Under the pieces are notes generated by a model. It saw nothing but the letters and a program-made list of their open reading frames with translations, was not told where the DNA came from and did no database searches. The position numbers and the translations under genes are program-made. This document shows positions 7,715 to 16,112 of a DNA stretch of 35,027 nt, one piece after another; the stretch's first letter is position 1; each line of letters opens with the position of its first letter. Origin of the DNA: an uncultured Bacteroides sp. (lineage in GTDB: Bacteria > Bacteroidota > Bacteroidia > Bacteroidales > Bacteroidaceae); the NCBI RefSeq assembly GCF_910578895.1, contig NZ_CAJTSC010000035.1, positions 1-35,027 on the forward strand, given 5' to 3'.

Positions 7715-8401
7715 TCACAATGCCTTCCAGAACTTCCGGAAATCCCGGTACCTTCCATAGCAAACCAATTGGTCGCCCGCCTGTATCAGGTCATTGTCCG
7801 GCAGTTCGTTCACAACATCATGTTCCGTGAAAGAGATTCCCAAGCAGTTCTTCAACTTCTCGGCACGTTTCAGGGCAAGCAGCTTCAAACCGAACTCGCT
7901 ATCGAGTTTCAGTTCATTGACATTGTAACCGACAAACCTTTCGGGCACCGTGAACTTCATGACATAGTAATTGGAATCTACGCGGAAAGTCTCGATGTCC
8001 GCACCAAATTCCAACAGATGCACCAGACCGCGCGCCGCATCTTCTTCGGGTGTAAGGATACGTTCCAACCCGAAAGCCTCAAGCACCGAACGGTGAACGT
8101 TATCAATGGCACGGGCATAAATGCGCTTCACCTTTTTCCGTTTCAACAACGCCACCACACGAATGGATGCGCCGAAATTCTCACCGATAGCCACAATCAC
8201 CACATCTACATTGTTCAGCGGGAGCACGGACAAAGCCTGTTCGTCAGTCGCATCAATCACGAACGCGGTTGCTATCTTGTCCTTCAGGCTGTCCACACGG
8301 CCGACACTGGTATCCGCCCCTATCACTTCGTGCCCCAAGGCGGAAAGTTCCTCGGCAAGCACATGACCGTAATTTCCTAAACCGATAATAATATACTTCA
8401 T
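7715..8401 (-). CDS. trkA: Potassium uptake regulator TrkA/KtrA (RCK protein)
   Basis: This is the cytoplasmic nucleotide-binding subunit that gates the TrkH/KtrB potassium channel-like transporter. The 228-residue length fits a single RCK unit as in KtrA, half the size of E. coli TrkA. RCK_N is at about 1-120 with the Rossmann motif GLGNYG at 7-12 and the ribose-binding acidic residue D30 (VIGADTS). The RCK_C domain is at about 135-228. It follows trkH on the same strand with a 52-base gap, so the two are almost certainly one operon driven from the promoter at 10309-10340. Confidence 0.93.
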   Translation of the reverse strand: MKYIIIGLGNYGHVLAEELSALGHEVIGADTSVGRVDSLKDKIATAFVIDATDEQALSVLPLNNVDVVIVAIGENFGASIRVVALLKRKKVKRIYARAIDNVHRSVLEAFGLERILTPEEDAARGLVHLLEFGADIETFRVDSNYYVMKFTVPERFVGYNVNELKLDSEFGLKLLALKRAEKLKNCLGISFTEHDVVNELPDNDLIQAGDQLVCYGRYRDFRKFWKAL

Positions 8402-8453
8402 AAGATTTATGATTTTAGAGATAGTATAGGCTGCCTATACACACTCGCTTACA

Positions 8454-10283
8454 CTAATTAATAATAATCTGCCCGCTCGGACACTGATACTTCGTATGTT
8501 TCTTCTGCTTAATGATGCCGAGCATCAACGTTATCAACCCCACGCGCCCCACGAACATCAGAAGCACCACCAGCAGTTTGCTGTCGCTGCCCAACAGAGG
8601 GGTGACATTCAAGCTGGAACCGACGGTGCTGATGGCGGAGACGCACTCGAAAGTTATTGCCAACAAGGATAGTTCCGGCTCCAACATACTGATAACGAAC
8701 ACAAAGACAAACAGTACGCCAAACGACATCACTACCGTTGCATTGGAACGGCGAATGGAATCGTAAGACAGCTCACGCCCGAACACTTCCACCCGTTCCG
8801 TCCCGCGCAACACTGCCACAAGATTCAACACCACGACTGCAAAAGCATTCACCTTGATGCCACCCGCCGTGGATTGCGAACCACCGCCAATCCACATAAG
8901 AAGAAGGTAAAGCAACAAAGTCTGTACACTAAGACCCGCCAAATCCACACTGGAGAAACCTGCCGTGCGGGGACAAGCGGCATTGAAGAACGCCTGTGTC
9001 CACTTATCGGCAACCGGCATGCCCGCAAACGATGCGTTCCACTCGAAGAAAGCAATGCCTGCCGTGCCCGCTACCAACAGCAGAAACGTGACAATCAGCG
9101 CAATGCGCGTATTCAGGTTATAAAGATGGCGGAAACGGCGACCATCCCACTGCCATGTACGCAGGAATTGCCAGAAGCGGCGTATGTGGTAAAGGATAAT
9201 ATCTTTGAAATTCACCAATATCGGAAAGCCGATACCGCCAAGGATAATCAATAAGGAGATGTATATATAGAACGGATTATGCCCTTCCATCAACAACGGA
9301 TTGCCCAAATTGCCCGGCATAGTGGAAAAGCCTGCATTGCAGAACGCCGATATGGAGTGGAAAGCCGAGAAAGCCAGTTCCTCACGTATATCCATACCCA
9401 TTGTGCCATGAATATCGCTCCAGATGGCAAGCATTCCCGCCCCCTCTATCGCCAAGGTAAAACCAAGGATATAGACCAACGTGGACAGCAGTGAGTTCAA
9501 TGAATCGGAACTGACCATGTCGCGCACTACCAACTGGTTATACAAAGAGGTGTTGCCCATAAAGAACATCGCGAAGAAACTTGTCAGCGTCATCACCCCC
9601 AGGCCGCCAATCTGAATCAGCAGGACAATGATTGTCAAACCCGTCGGCGTAAAGGCAGACGCCACATCTACCGAAGTGAGTCCCGTCACACACACCGCGC
9701 TGGTGGAGATGAAGAGCGAATCCACCCACGAAATGCCCGCCACCGTGGAACGGGGAAGCATGAGCAGTCCCGCCCCGATGAGTATGATAATCAGGAAACT
9801 GACAGCCAGGATGAGCGAAGGATTGGTACGGCGTCCCAGCAACCGCACCAAGCCGTAAGACAAATTCAGGAAAGAGAGCAGCAACAGCAATACAAGATGA
9901 TACATCTTCCCGTTCAGGAAATCCCAAACAGCCTGTATTCCCCCCTCGACTTCCGGACGATGAAAAATCACCGGAACCAACGTCAGGTAAAGCAAGCAAG
10001 TCAATATCCACGTCAACTTGCTGAATGTCCGCTTCGTATCCTTATACTCCAATATGATATGCAGGGATATGTCAATCAGGAAAACAAGCCATACTCCATG
10101 ATACAGACGCTGCAACCGGTGTGCCTCCTCGGCCGAGATTGTAAATCCGTGTTCATACACCAAACCGACAATCAGCAGAATGGACGCCAGGTAGGTCAAG
10201 GTGGTCATTATCCCCAACGCCACACGTATATAAGGATGAATCCATTTGTTCTGGTACAACAGGAATTTGTGATAAAGCTTCAT
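8454..10283 (-). CDS. trkH: Potassium uptake transmembrane subunit TrkH/KtrB
   Basis: This is the ion-conducting subunit of the Trk/Ktr potassium uptake system in the inner membrane. The chain of 609 residues has many hydrophobic helices and the four pore loops with filter glycines expected of the family: TSAVCVTGLTS, HSISAFCNAGFS, ACPRTAGFSS and VSAISTVGSS. The extra N-terminal length compared with KtrB is typical of Bacteroidetes homologues. The frame stays open to 10346, but a perfect promoter lies in that extension, so the start is placed at 10283 (MKLYHKFLLYQNKWIHPYIRV). trkA lies 52 bases downstream in the same operon. Confidence 0.93.
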   Translation of the reverse strand: MKLYHKFLLYQNKWIHPYIRVALGIMTTLTYLASILLIVGLVYEHGFTISAEEAHRLQRLYHGVWLVFLIDISLHIILEYKDTKRTFSKLTWILTCLLYLTLVPVIFHRPEVEGGIQAVWDFLNGKMYHLVLLLLLSFLNLSYGLVRLLGRRTNPSLILAVSFLIIILIGAGLLMLPRSTVAGISWVDSLFISTSAVCVTGLTSVDVASAFTPTGLTIIVLLIQIGGLGVMTLTSFFAMFFMGNTSLYNQLVVRDMVSSDSLNSLLSTLVYILGFTLAIEGAGMLAIWSDIHGTMGMDIREELAFSAFHSISAFCNAGFSTMPGNLGNPLLMEGHNPFYIYISLLIILGGIGFPILVNFKDIILYHIRRFWQFLRTWQWDGRRFRHLYNLNTRIALIVTFLLLVAGTAGIAFFEWNASFAGMPVADKWTQAFFNAACPRTAGFSSVDLAGLSVQTLLLYLLLMWIGGGSQSTAGGIKVNAFAVVVLNLVAVLRGTERVEVFGRELSYDSIRRSNATVVMSFGVLFVFVFVISMLEPELSLLAITFECVSAISTVGSSLNVTPLLGSDSKLLVVLLMFVGRVGLITLMLGIIKQKKHTKYQCPSGQIIIN

Positions 10284-10308
10284 AAACACATAAATTAATG
10301 AAACGCGG

Positions 10309-10340
10309 CAAACATAGACAAATCTGCCTTTATAAACAAA
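10309..10340 (-). promoter_or_regulatory. Promoter of trkH-trkA
   Basis: The minus strand has TATGTTTG (10309-10316), a perfect -7 box, and TTTG (10337-10340) 20 bases upstream as -33 box. Predicted start is near 10302, about 20 bases before the chosen trkH ATG. This rules out the longer reading frame start at 10346. Confidence 0.75.
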
Positions 10341-10359
10341 AAACAATAGAAAAAAGAAA

Positions 10360-10386
10360 TTGTTTTAAAAATAATAGCTACATTTG
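10360..10386 (+). promoter_or_regulatory. Promoter of trpB
   Basis: A perfect -7 box TACATTTG (10379-10386) with a TTG (10360-10362) upstream. Predicted start is near 10393. It is divergent from the trkH promoter and supports the trpB start at 10420 rather than 10384, because the latter codon lies inside this box. Confidence 0.7.
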
Positions 10387-10419
10387 GACACTGAATTACA
10401 CTTAATATTTAGAACCACT

Positions 10420-11787
10420 ATGAGCAATAAGACAAAAAGATTCTTTCTTTCGGAAGACGAAATCCCACGTTACTGGTACAACATACAAGCGGACATGGTG
10501 AACAAACCCATGCCGCCGCTCAACCCCGCCACCAAGCAACCGCTGAAGGCGGAAGACATGTATCCTATTTTCGCAAAGGAACTTTGCCATCAGGAACTCA
10601 ACCAGACGGATGCCTGGATTGAGATTCCCGAACGCGTGCGCGAAATGTACAAGTACTACCGAAGCACTCCGCTGGTACGCGCCTACGGACTGGAACAAGC
10701 GCTCGACACACCGGCACACATCTATTTCAAGAACGAAAGTGTCAGCCCGATGGGTTCACATAAACTGAATTCCGCCATACCGCAGGCTTACTACTGCAAG
10801 CAGGAAGGCGTAACCAATGTCACCACCGAAACCGGAGCCGGACAGTGGGGAGCCTCGCTGGCATACGCCGCCCGGCTCTTCGGATTGGAAGCCGCCGTAT
10901 ATCAAGTAAAAATCAGCTACGAGCAAAAGCCGTATCGCCGCAGCATCATGCAGACATTCGGTGCGCAGGTCACTCCCTCCCCGTCCATGTCTACCCGTGC
11001 CGGAAAGGATGTGCTGACCGCCCACCCCAACCATCAGGGCTCGCTGGGAACGGCTATCTCCGAAGCTATCGAACTGGCACGCACCACTCCCAATTGTAAA
11101 TACACGCTCGGCTCCGTATTGAGCCACGTCACCCTGCATCAAACCATAATCGGGCTGGAAGCCGAGAAACAGATGGAAATGGCGGGCGAATATCCCGATA
11201 CGGTCATCGCCTGCTTTGGCGGCGGCTCCAACTTCGGCGGTATTGCATTCCCGTTCATGCGCCACACCATCCTTGAAGGCAAGCAGACACGTTTCATCGC
11301 TGCCGAACCGGACTCCTGCCCGAAGCTGACACGCGGTAAATTCCAATATGACTTCGGTGATGAGGCAGGATATACCCCGTTGCTGCCGATGTTTACATTG
11401 GGACATAACTTCGCTCCCGCCAACATTCATGCCGGCGGTCTGCGCTATCACGGTGCAGGCGTCATCGTGTCGCAACTGCTGAAAGACGGCTATATGGAAG
11501 CAATGGACATCAAGCAACTCGAATCATTCGAAGCCGGTTGCCTTTTCGCACAGGCAGAGGGCATTATTCCCGCACCTGAATCTTGCCACGCCATAGCAGC
11601 CGCTATCCGCGAAGCAAATAAATGCAAGGAAACAGGAGAAGAGAAAGTTATCCTGTTCAATCTGTCCGGACACGGTCTCATCGACATGGCATCGTACGAC
11701 AAGTATCTTGCCGGCGATTTGCAGAACTATGAACTGACCGACAACGACATCCGGAAGAATCTGGATGAAATAGGCAGTCTGGCTTAA
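10420..11787 (+). CDS. trpB: Tryptophan synthase beta chain, TrpB2 type
   Basis: This is a PLP enzyme that joins indole and L-serine to give L-tryptophan. The 455-residue length and the N-terminus SNKTKRFFLSEDEIPRYWYNI are those of the TrpB2 subfamily, which is longer than classical TrpB (about 400) and often acts without a tight TrpA partner. The PLP Schiff-base lysine is K115 in GSHKLNS. The phosphate-binding loop is GGGSN at 267-271. No other trp genes are adjacent, so this is a stand-alone copy that may salvage indole (inference). The start at 10420 is chosen because the upstream in-frame ATG at 10384 overlaps the promoter. A long hairpin follows about 35 bases after the stop. Confidence 0.93.
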   Translation: MSNKTKRFFLSEDEIPRYWYNIQADMVNKPMPPLNPATKQPLKAEDMYPIFAKELCHQELNQTDAWIEIPERVREMYKYYRSTPLVRAYGLEQALDTPAHIYFKNESVSPMGSHKLNSAIPQAYYCKQEGVTNVTTETGAGQWGASLAYAARLFGLEAAVYQVKISYEQKPYRRSIMQTFGAQVTPSPSMSTRAGKDVLTAHPNHQGSLGTAISEAIELARTTPNCKYTLGSVLSHVTLHQTIIGLEAEKQMEMAGEYPDTVIACFGGGSNFGGIAFPFMRHTILEGKQTRFIAAEPDSCPKLTRGKFQYDFGDEAGYTPLLPMFTLGHNFAPANIHAGGLRYHGAGVIVSQLLKDGYMEAMDIKQLESFEAGCLFAQAEGIIPAPESCHAIAAAIREANKCKETGEEKVILFNLSGHGLIDMASYDKYLAGDLQNYELTDNDIRKNLDEIGSLA

Positions 11788-11822
11788 TAACAAGCGGGCT
11801 TTTCATTTTCCTTTAATGCAAA

Positions 11823-11930
11823 GCCGCGTCATTCAACTCTGCCATTCAGAACGTAGTGAAGGATACCCTCTCCTGCTCATAAAGAGAACGGATTGGCTTC
11901 GCTCTGAATGATAGAGCCAAATGACGCGGC
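11823..11930. repeat. Long imperfect inverted repeat between convergent genes
   Basis: The outer arms are perfect over 11 bases (GCCGCGTCATT 11823-11833 with 11920-11930). The inner arms CTCTGCCATTCAGA (11837-11850) and TCTGAATGATAGAG (11903-11916) pair almost perfectly. A third weaker pairing lies inside. The whole could fold into a 108-base hairpin. It sits between the ends of trpB and the Spy-like gene. It could end transcription from both sides or be a small dispersed element; no T tract follows directly. Confidence 0.65.
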
Positions 11931-11941
11931 TATCAACATGC

Positions 11942-11955
11942 GGGGAGGCCTCCCC
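11942..11955. repeat. Perfect 14-base G+C-rich palindrome
   Basis: GGGGAGGCCTCCCC is a perfect palindrome, 18 bases downstream of the Spy-like stop on its strand. It may be part of a termination structure for the sigma factor operon. No T run follows, so the role is uncertain. Confidence 0.4.
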
Positions 11956-11972
11956 CACACATTATTATAGTA

Positions 11973-12524
11973 TCAAGACTTCTGACCAGGACGGCGCGCC
12001 GTTTGTTTCTGTTTTCCCTGTGCGGCAGACTGCTTTTTTCTGCGGTCAAACTCTTTTCTCAGGTTATTGGCATTAGCCTGTTCCGTCCGGTAAATCCTCA
12101 TAATCTGTTTGGGAGAAAGTATTTTCCTGAATTCATCATAATATTTCTCACGCACATCCAGTATCTTACGGCTTTGGGCAAAACGCTCCTTTATCTGCCG
12201 TTCTATTTCGGCATCCGTCAGCATCGGCTTAGGTTCCGGCTTTGTAACCGTTTTCTCCGCTCCCTGCTTTGCGGGAAATTTGCGGTTCATCATCCGGCAT
12301 TCGCGCAATTCTTTCAAATAGTTCTGATAAACCGGAGTGAATTTGGCTGCAGTGGCATCGTCCAGCATCAATGCTCTTACCATTTGACCGGTCTGGCGTT
12401 CCATGAACTGTTCCGGTGTGCGGCGTTTCCTGTTTTCCTTATTTGCCTGGTTCTGAGCAGAGAGAGTGAATTGACAGCCTGCCATAAGGCAAGCCAGAAA
12501 TACATAAACAAATCTTGCTTTCAT
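11973..12524 (-). CDS. Spy/LTXXQ-like periplasmic protein
   Basis: An exported, highly charged helical protein of 183 residues. It has a hydrophobic signal (FVYVFLACLMAGCQFTLSA) and a mature region with RTPEQFMERQTGQMVRALML and LSPKQIMRIYR, the paired helix motifs of Spy/CpxP-type periplasmic stress proteins. A Cys at position 17 inside the signal could alternatively be a lipobox (LMAGC), making it a lipoprotein. The C-terminus is Lys/Arg/Gln-rich. It is the last gene of an operon after the ECF sigma factor and the anti-sigma candidate (27-base gap). By analogy with other sigma/anti-sigma/periplasmic-sensor trios it may modulate that pathway (inference). Confidence 0.65.
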   Translation of the reverse strand: MKARFVYVFLACLMAGCQFTLSAQNQANKENRKRRTPEQFMERQTGQMVRALMLDDATAAKFTPVYQNYLKELRECRMMNRKFPAKQGAEKTVTKPEPKPMLTDAEIERQIKERFAQSRKILDVREKYYDEFRKILSPKQIMRIYRTEQANANNLRKEFDRRKKQSAAQGKQKQTARRPGQKS

Positions 12525-12551
12525 AAATCTTTCTTTTTTAAGATAACATTA

Positions 12552-12902
12552 TTAATTTAAAAATATATCGCTTTCGGAGAAGCTGACGAGCTCTTCCAAC
12601 TCCTCGTCCGACATTTCATGAATCCATTGGTCGGCTGTTGCCGTACAGTTTTCGATGTCCAATGTCTGCAAATCGGAAGTTCCTCTCCCCGCCTGCCGAA
12701 AATGAGACGGCATGAAGAGGAGACTTGCCAATACGGCAGCCACAGCCATGCTTGCAGCAATGACCATCCGGAAACGACGCACTGCCGGCTTGCTGCCGTA
12801 TGTATGTTGCCGCACCTTTTGCTGCATGTCCTCAAAGAAACCTTCGGGCACACGATAAGGCGTCCTCTTTCCTATATCATCAAAATCAAACTCTTTTTTC
12901 AT
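12552..12902 (-). CDS. Putative membrane anti-sigma factor
   Basis: A 116-residue protein with a short cytoplasmic N-terminal part carrying YRVPEGFFEDMQQKV, a phrase common in small proteins encoded next to Bacteroides ECF sigma factors. One membrane helix lies at about 46-64, followed by an outside acidic tail (MSDEELEELVSFSESD). No zinc-binding HxxxCxxC motif is present, so it is not a ZAS-type anti-sigma factor. The role is inferred from position: it begins four bases after the sigma factor stop and is followed by the Spy-like gene. Confidence 0.6.
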   Translation of the reverse strand: MKKEFDFDDIGKRTPYRVPEGFFEDMQQKVRQHTYGSKPAVRRFRMVIAASMAVAAVLASLLFMPSHFRQAGRGTSDLQTLDIENCTATADQWIHEMSDEELEELVSFSESDIFLN

Positions 12903-12906
12903 AACC

Positions 12907-13446
12907 TTAATTATTTAATATGTACTCTTTAATCTTCTCCTTCGCATAATGATAATTCACCTTAAGCGTGTCAGCCTTGCTATCAAGGATATGGGCAATT
13001 TCCTCGTATTCAAGCTCATCATAATAACGAAGGTTGAATATCACCCGCTGCTTCTCCGGCAACTTCAGTATCGCTTCCTGAAATTTCACCGCCAGTTCAT
13101 TTTCATAGTCCACATACTCGGAAGCCTTCAATTGGGAAATCAGACTCTCCTGAATGTCTTCGGTCGAGACGGTGTCCCGTTTTTTGCGGCTGTTCAGCAA
13201 GCGAAGGCTTTCATTCGTTGCAATCCGATAAATCCATGTACTCAACGAACTCTCATTGCGGAACTGCTCCCAATGCCTGTACACCTGAATAAAGACTTCC
13301 TGCAACACATCTTCCGCATCTTCATGCAACACCACCAAACGCCGTATATAGTAATATATCGGTTCTTGAAAACACTCCACCAACAGTTGAAACCCCTGTT
13401 GGCGGTTGGATTTATACAATTGCAGAATCTTATTTTCGTTTATCAT
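12907..13446 (-). CDS. ECF-type RNA polymerase sigma factor
   Basis: A sigma-70 family protein of 179 residues with only regions 2 and 4, as in extracytoplasmic function sigma factors. Region 2 includes HEDAEDVLQEVFIQVYRHWEQF and STWIYRIATNESLRLLNSRKK (core binding and -10 recognition). Region 4 includes LPEKQRVIFNLRYYDELEYEEIA and the helix-turn-helix ending in LKVNYHYAKEKIKEYI. It heads a three-gene operon with the anti-sigma candidate and the Spy-like protein. No TAnnTTTG box was found upstream, which fits an autoregulated promoter read by the ECF factor itself, but that is inference. Confidence 0.92.
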   Translation of the reverse strand: MINENKILQLYKSNRQQGFQLLVECFQEPIYYYIRRLVVLHEDAEDVLQEVFIQVYRHWEQFRNESSLSTWIYRIATNESLRLLNSRKKRDTVSTEDIQESLISQLKASEYVDYENELAVKFQEAILKLPEKQRVIFNLRYYDELEYEEIAHILDSKADTLKVNYHYAKEKIKEYILNN

Positions 13447-13528
13447 CAGTTCATCCGGGTTTTACAGGTTAGAAACAGGAAAGGGAAGGAAGTTAAAACA
13501 AGGAGGGACCGATTTGTTGTTTATTAAC

Positions 13529-13572
13529 AAAAAAAGCCGGGGCTGCATCTTCAGCAAGACACAGCCCCGGCT
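13529..13572 (-). terminator. Intrinsic terminator after the DUF4250-like gene
   Basis: AGCCGGGGCTG (13535-13545) pairs perfectly with CAGCCCCGGCT (13562-13572) around a 16-base loop. On the minus strand the stem is followed by seven T (complement of 13529-13535). It lies about 22 bases past the stop of the gene at 13595-13777 and insulates the sigma operon. Confidence 0.88.
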
Positions 13573-13594
13573 TATCTATTTAAGCTTACAGCAA

Positions 13595-13777
13595 TTACCA
13601 GAACCTGTTTCGCTCGGGATTATACTCGAATCCCACCGCTTTCAGCGTCCGGACAATCACATCTTTCTCTACATTCATATCCTCACAAAGCGCATCCAGT
13701 GAAGGATAGAAATCACGCAATTTCATATTGATGAAACTATACAGCATCATCGGGTCTTCAGGCAATTTCATGGTCAC
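13595..13777 (-). CDS. DUF4250-like small protein
   Basis: A 60-residue soluble protein. MKLPEDPMMLYSFINMKLRDFYPSLDALCEDMNV matches the small DUF4250 family: LP-DP-MLxSxxNxKLRDxYxSLDxLC, followed by a region ending in YNPERNRFW. Function is unknown. The helical middle looks like a small winged-helix or HTH fold, which is only an impression. Translation may start at 13777 (MTMKLP) or at the second ATG, 13771 (MKLP). It forms a single-gene unit with its own promoter (13811-13818) and terminator (13529-13572). Confidence 0.8.
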   Translation of the reverse strand: MTMKLPEDPMMLYSFINMKLRDFYPSLDALCEDMNVEKDVIVRTLKAVGFEYNPERNRFW

Positions 13778-13810
13778 AACCTTTGTTTAAATTAAAACTA
13801 ATACCGCGGG

Positions 13811-13818
13811 CAAAAGTA
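13811..13818 (-). promoter_or_regulatory. Promoter -7 box of the DUF4250-like gene
   Basis: The minus strand reads TACTTTTG, a perfect TAnnTTTG. Predicted start is near 13804, roughly 30 bases before the ATG. Confidence 0.65.
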
Positions 13819-13885
13819 CAATAAAAAACAATAGGAAAGAGCATCATCCTTTGAAATCTGCAAGTTATCCATGCAAACGATTGAG

Positions 13886-13909
13886 AAGAGGTTTGGTTCG
13901 AAACCTCTT
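13886..13909 (-). terminator. Hairpin after the btu operon
   Basis: A 9-bp perfect stem (13886-13894 with 13901-13909) with a 6-base loop, about 45 bases downstream of the btuC stop. There is no proper T run on the minus strand, so termination is likely but not certain. Confidence 0.4.
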
Positions 13910-13952
13910 TCTTCCCCCGTCTTTAATCACGGTCTTTGGCAGAGCACTATAA

Positions 13953-14984
13953 TCAATTAAAATGTTGCGGATTTCTCTGGCTGACGATGACATAGATGAT
14001 TACCGGTGCCCCGATAACCGGCGTAACCGCATTCAAAGGAATAATACCCGACTCACCGGGCAGAATACAAATCAAATTGCAAAGCAGCGCCACTGCCCCC
14101 CCACTCAAGATAGTGACAGGCAGCAAGGAGTTATGATTGGCAGTACGCAATATCATACGGGCTATATGAGGCACAACAAGACCGATAAACGAAACCGGTC
14201 CGCAAAAAGCTGTGGTTATGGCGGTCAAGAGACCGGTGACAACCAAAAGCCAGTTCCGCACTTGACGTATATTGACTCCCAGATTCTCCGCATAACGCTC
14301 TCCCAGCAACAATACGTTCAGAGGTTTTATCAGCAACAAAGAACCGAACAGACCCGCAACGGTCACCATCGCAAAAGCAGGCATCTGTTGCAGGGAGACA
14401 CCGCCAAAATTGCCCATTCCCCATATCATATAAGACTGTACCCCCTCTGCCGTAGCAAAAAAGTTCAGCAAAGCAATGGCGGACGAAGCGATGTATCCTA
14501 TCATGATGCCCGTTATCAGCAGCATGACGTTGCTTTTCAACAGCGTGGAGAAGAAAAGGATAAGCCCCATTATCAGCATGGAGCCTGCAAACGCCCCTGC
14601 CAACACGGAAAAGAAGCCGGACAAACTGAACGTGCCCGCCGAAATGCTTCCGCCGAACAGCAACATCACCATTGCCACTCCCAGGCTTGCACCGGAATTT
14701 ATACCTAATATGGAAGGACCTGCCAATGGATTTTTAAAAGCCGTCTGTAACATCAAACCGCAAACCGCCAGCGCGCTTCCGCAAAGCAACGCCGTCAAGG
14801 CTTGGGGCAAACGAGACTCCCATACAATAAAACTCCAACTTGCCTTTGCCCCTTCATGTCCCATCAGGATGCGGAATACATCGGATGCAGGAATCGCAAC
14901 CGACCCCACCAACAGATTAGCCACAAACAGCAATACGATTACTATTCCTAATCCGGCGCCATATTTCCAACCTTTACTCATCAA
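13953..14984 (-). CDS. btuC: Vitamin B12 ABC transporter permease, BtuC-like (FecCD family)
   Basis: An inner-membrane permease of 343 residues, the normal length for the BtuC/FecCD family, with about ten hydrophobic helices. Family landmarks are WESRLPQALTALLCGSALAVCGLMLQ near the start, NPLAGPSILGINSGASLG, and FCGPVSFIGLVVPHIAR towards the end, the region that contacts the ATPase. Sequence alone would allow an iron-siderophore or heme permease. The B12 assignment comes from the upstream cobalamin riboswitch and btuB. Its start overlaps the end of btuF by 11 bases, showing tight coupling. No ATPase gene follows. Confidence 0.85.
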   Translation of the reverse strand: MMSKGWKYGAGLGIVIVLLFVANLLVGSVAIPASDVFRILMGHEGAKASWSFIVWESRLPQALTALLCGSALAVCGLMLQTAFKNPLAGPSILGINSGASLGVAMVMLLFGGSISAGTFSLSGFFSVLAGAFAGSMLIMGLILFFSTLLKSNVMLLITGIMIGYIASSAIALLNFFATAEGVQSYMIWGMGNFGGVSLQQMPAFAMVTVAGLFGSLLLIKPLNVLLLGERYAENLGVNIRQVRNWLLVVTGLLTAITTAFCGPVSFIGLVVPHIARMILRTANHNSLLPVTILSGGAVALLCNLICILPGESGIIPLNAVTPVIGAPVIIYVIVSQRNPQHFN

Positions 14985-16110
14985 GTTTGCAAAAATAGCG
15001 CAAACCGCCTAAATCTCCTATTTCAGGATGCAGAATTTGTATCAGGTCCGACAACAAATAATCCGGTCGGAATGGCGTTTCTTCATAAAAAGGGACTTTT
15101 GCCGTGTTGCATCCGTAAACATTCCGCGTCTTGAATGCCTTGAAGCCCGTGTAACCGATATAGTCGGCTTTCAAATCGGAATAGGTTATATCGCGGTCGC
15201 GATTGTACTTGATTGTCCAGACATCGGAATCGCCCGCCTTATCGAAGACCGTTTCGAAAGCCATAGGGACAGAGCCGCTATGCGGATTATCGGCAAAAGC
15301 ATAATGCCCGCGGGCATCATTGAACAGACGTCCCGTTGTGCTACGTCCGCCCGGCACGTACCATGCCGAACCGCTTTTGAGTTCAGACACAATGGATAAA
15401 GAGGTAGACGAAAGTGCCGCCCGTCTTTCCAACCGCTTATAGCAACTGTCCACTTCGGCAAAAAGGCTGTCCGCCTGCGAAGCCACACCGAACAGCAGCC
15501 CGTAAAAACGCATCCATTCGGCACGTCCTAAGGCGGAAGTCTCCATATAATCGGCACACTCTATAACAGGAATGTCCAGTTTATCAATACGCCCGTAACC
15601 GCCACTGTTCTCAAAAGGAGAAAGCAGTATGGCATCGGGATGCAGGTCGATAATCTTTTCCATGTCGGGATTCATACCGTCGCCGCAGTCGGCAATCGTT
15701 CCATTACGGCATCCGTCCTGTATTGCCGGCAGCTTGATATACTTCAAATCGCAAACACCGCCTATACTGCCTGCAACTCCCAACTTATCCATAAGGCTAC
15801 AATGAACCGCTGAATAAACTACCGATTTACGAAGAGGAGTACGGACGATTGTCCCTTCGGGCAGATGTGCAGGCAATGGTCGGGATGCCGGAATCAGAAT
15901 GTAGGTATGCAAGGTTCTCAGCGTATCCCAGGGGTTGCGCAAGGTAGCGACGGTATAATCGGGATAAGACACCAATGTAAGGTTGCCGGCATAACGCAAG
16001 GGGATGGTGTCGCCGCAAATAAAAGCGGAAACAGCCTTGTTCTTTCCGCCGCAAGCGGAAAGAAGCAAGGCTGCCACTATTGCAAAAACAAATAAAGCTA
16101 TGTTTCTCAT
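14974..16110 (-). CDS. btuF: Vitamin B12 ABC transporter substrate-binding lipoprotein, BtuF-like
   Basis: This periplasmic binding protein would pass cobalamin from the outer-membrane receptor to BtuC. The 378-residue chain has a lipoprotein signal with lipobox LLSAC, C20, so it is probably anchored to a membrane. It has the class III binding-protein layout: an N-terminal lobe with GVAGSIGGVCDLKYIKLP, the DLHPDAILLSPFENSG motif (PxxIl type), a long linking helix, and a C-terminal lobe ending in PEIGDLGGLRYFCKLDE. It lies two bases after the btuG-like gene and overlaps btuC. The ligand is inferred from the operon. Confidence 0.82.
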   Translation of the reverse strand: MRNIALFVFAIVAALLLSACGGKNKAVSAFICGDTIPLRYAGNLTLVSYPDYTVATLRNPWDTLRTLHTYILIPASRPLPAHLPEGTIVRTPLRKSVVYSAVHCSLMDKLGVAGSIGGVCDLKYIKLPAIQDGCRNGTIADCGDGMNPDMEKIIDLHPDAILLSPFENSGGYGRIDKLDIPVIECADYMETSALGRAEWMRFYGLLFGVASQADSLFAEVDSCYKRLERRAALSSTSLSIVSELKSGSAWYVPGGRSTTGRLFNDARGHYAFADNPHSGSVPMAFETVFDKAGDSDVWTIKYNRDRDITYSDLKADYIGYTGFKAFKTRNVYGCNTAKVPFYEETPFRPDYLLSDLIQILHPEIGDLGGLRYFCKLDE

Positions 16111-16112
16111 GT

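Noticed and set aside
10284..10346. N-terminal extension of TrkH to 10346
   Set aside because: A perfect promoter (10309-10340) lies inside it, so these codons would not be in the mRNA.
10384..10419. Upstream in-frame start of trpB
   Set aside because: The ATG overlaps the -7 box TACATTTG; the family N-terminus begins at 10420.
13953..14984. Iron-siderophore or heme permease instead of BtuC
   Set aside because: Sequence alone allows it, but the cobalamin riboswitch, BtuB and BtuG-like genes in the same operon make B12 the better choice.
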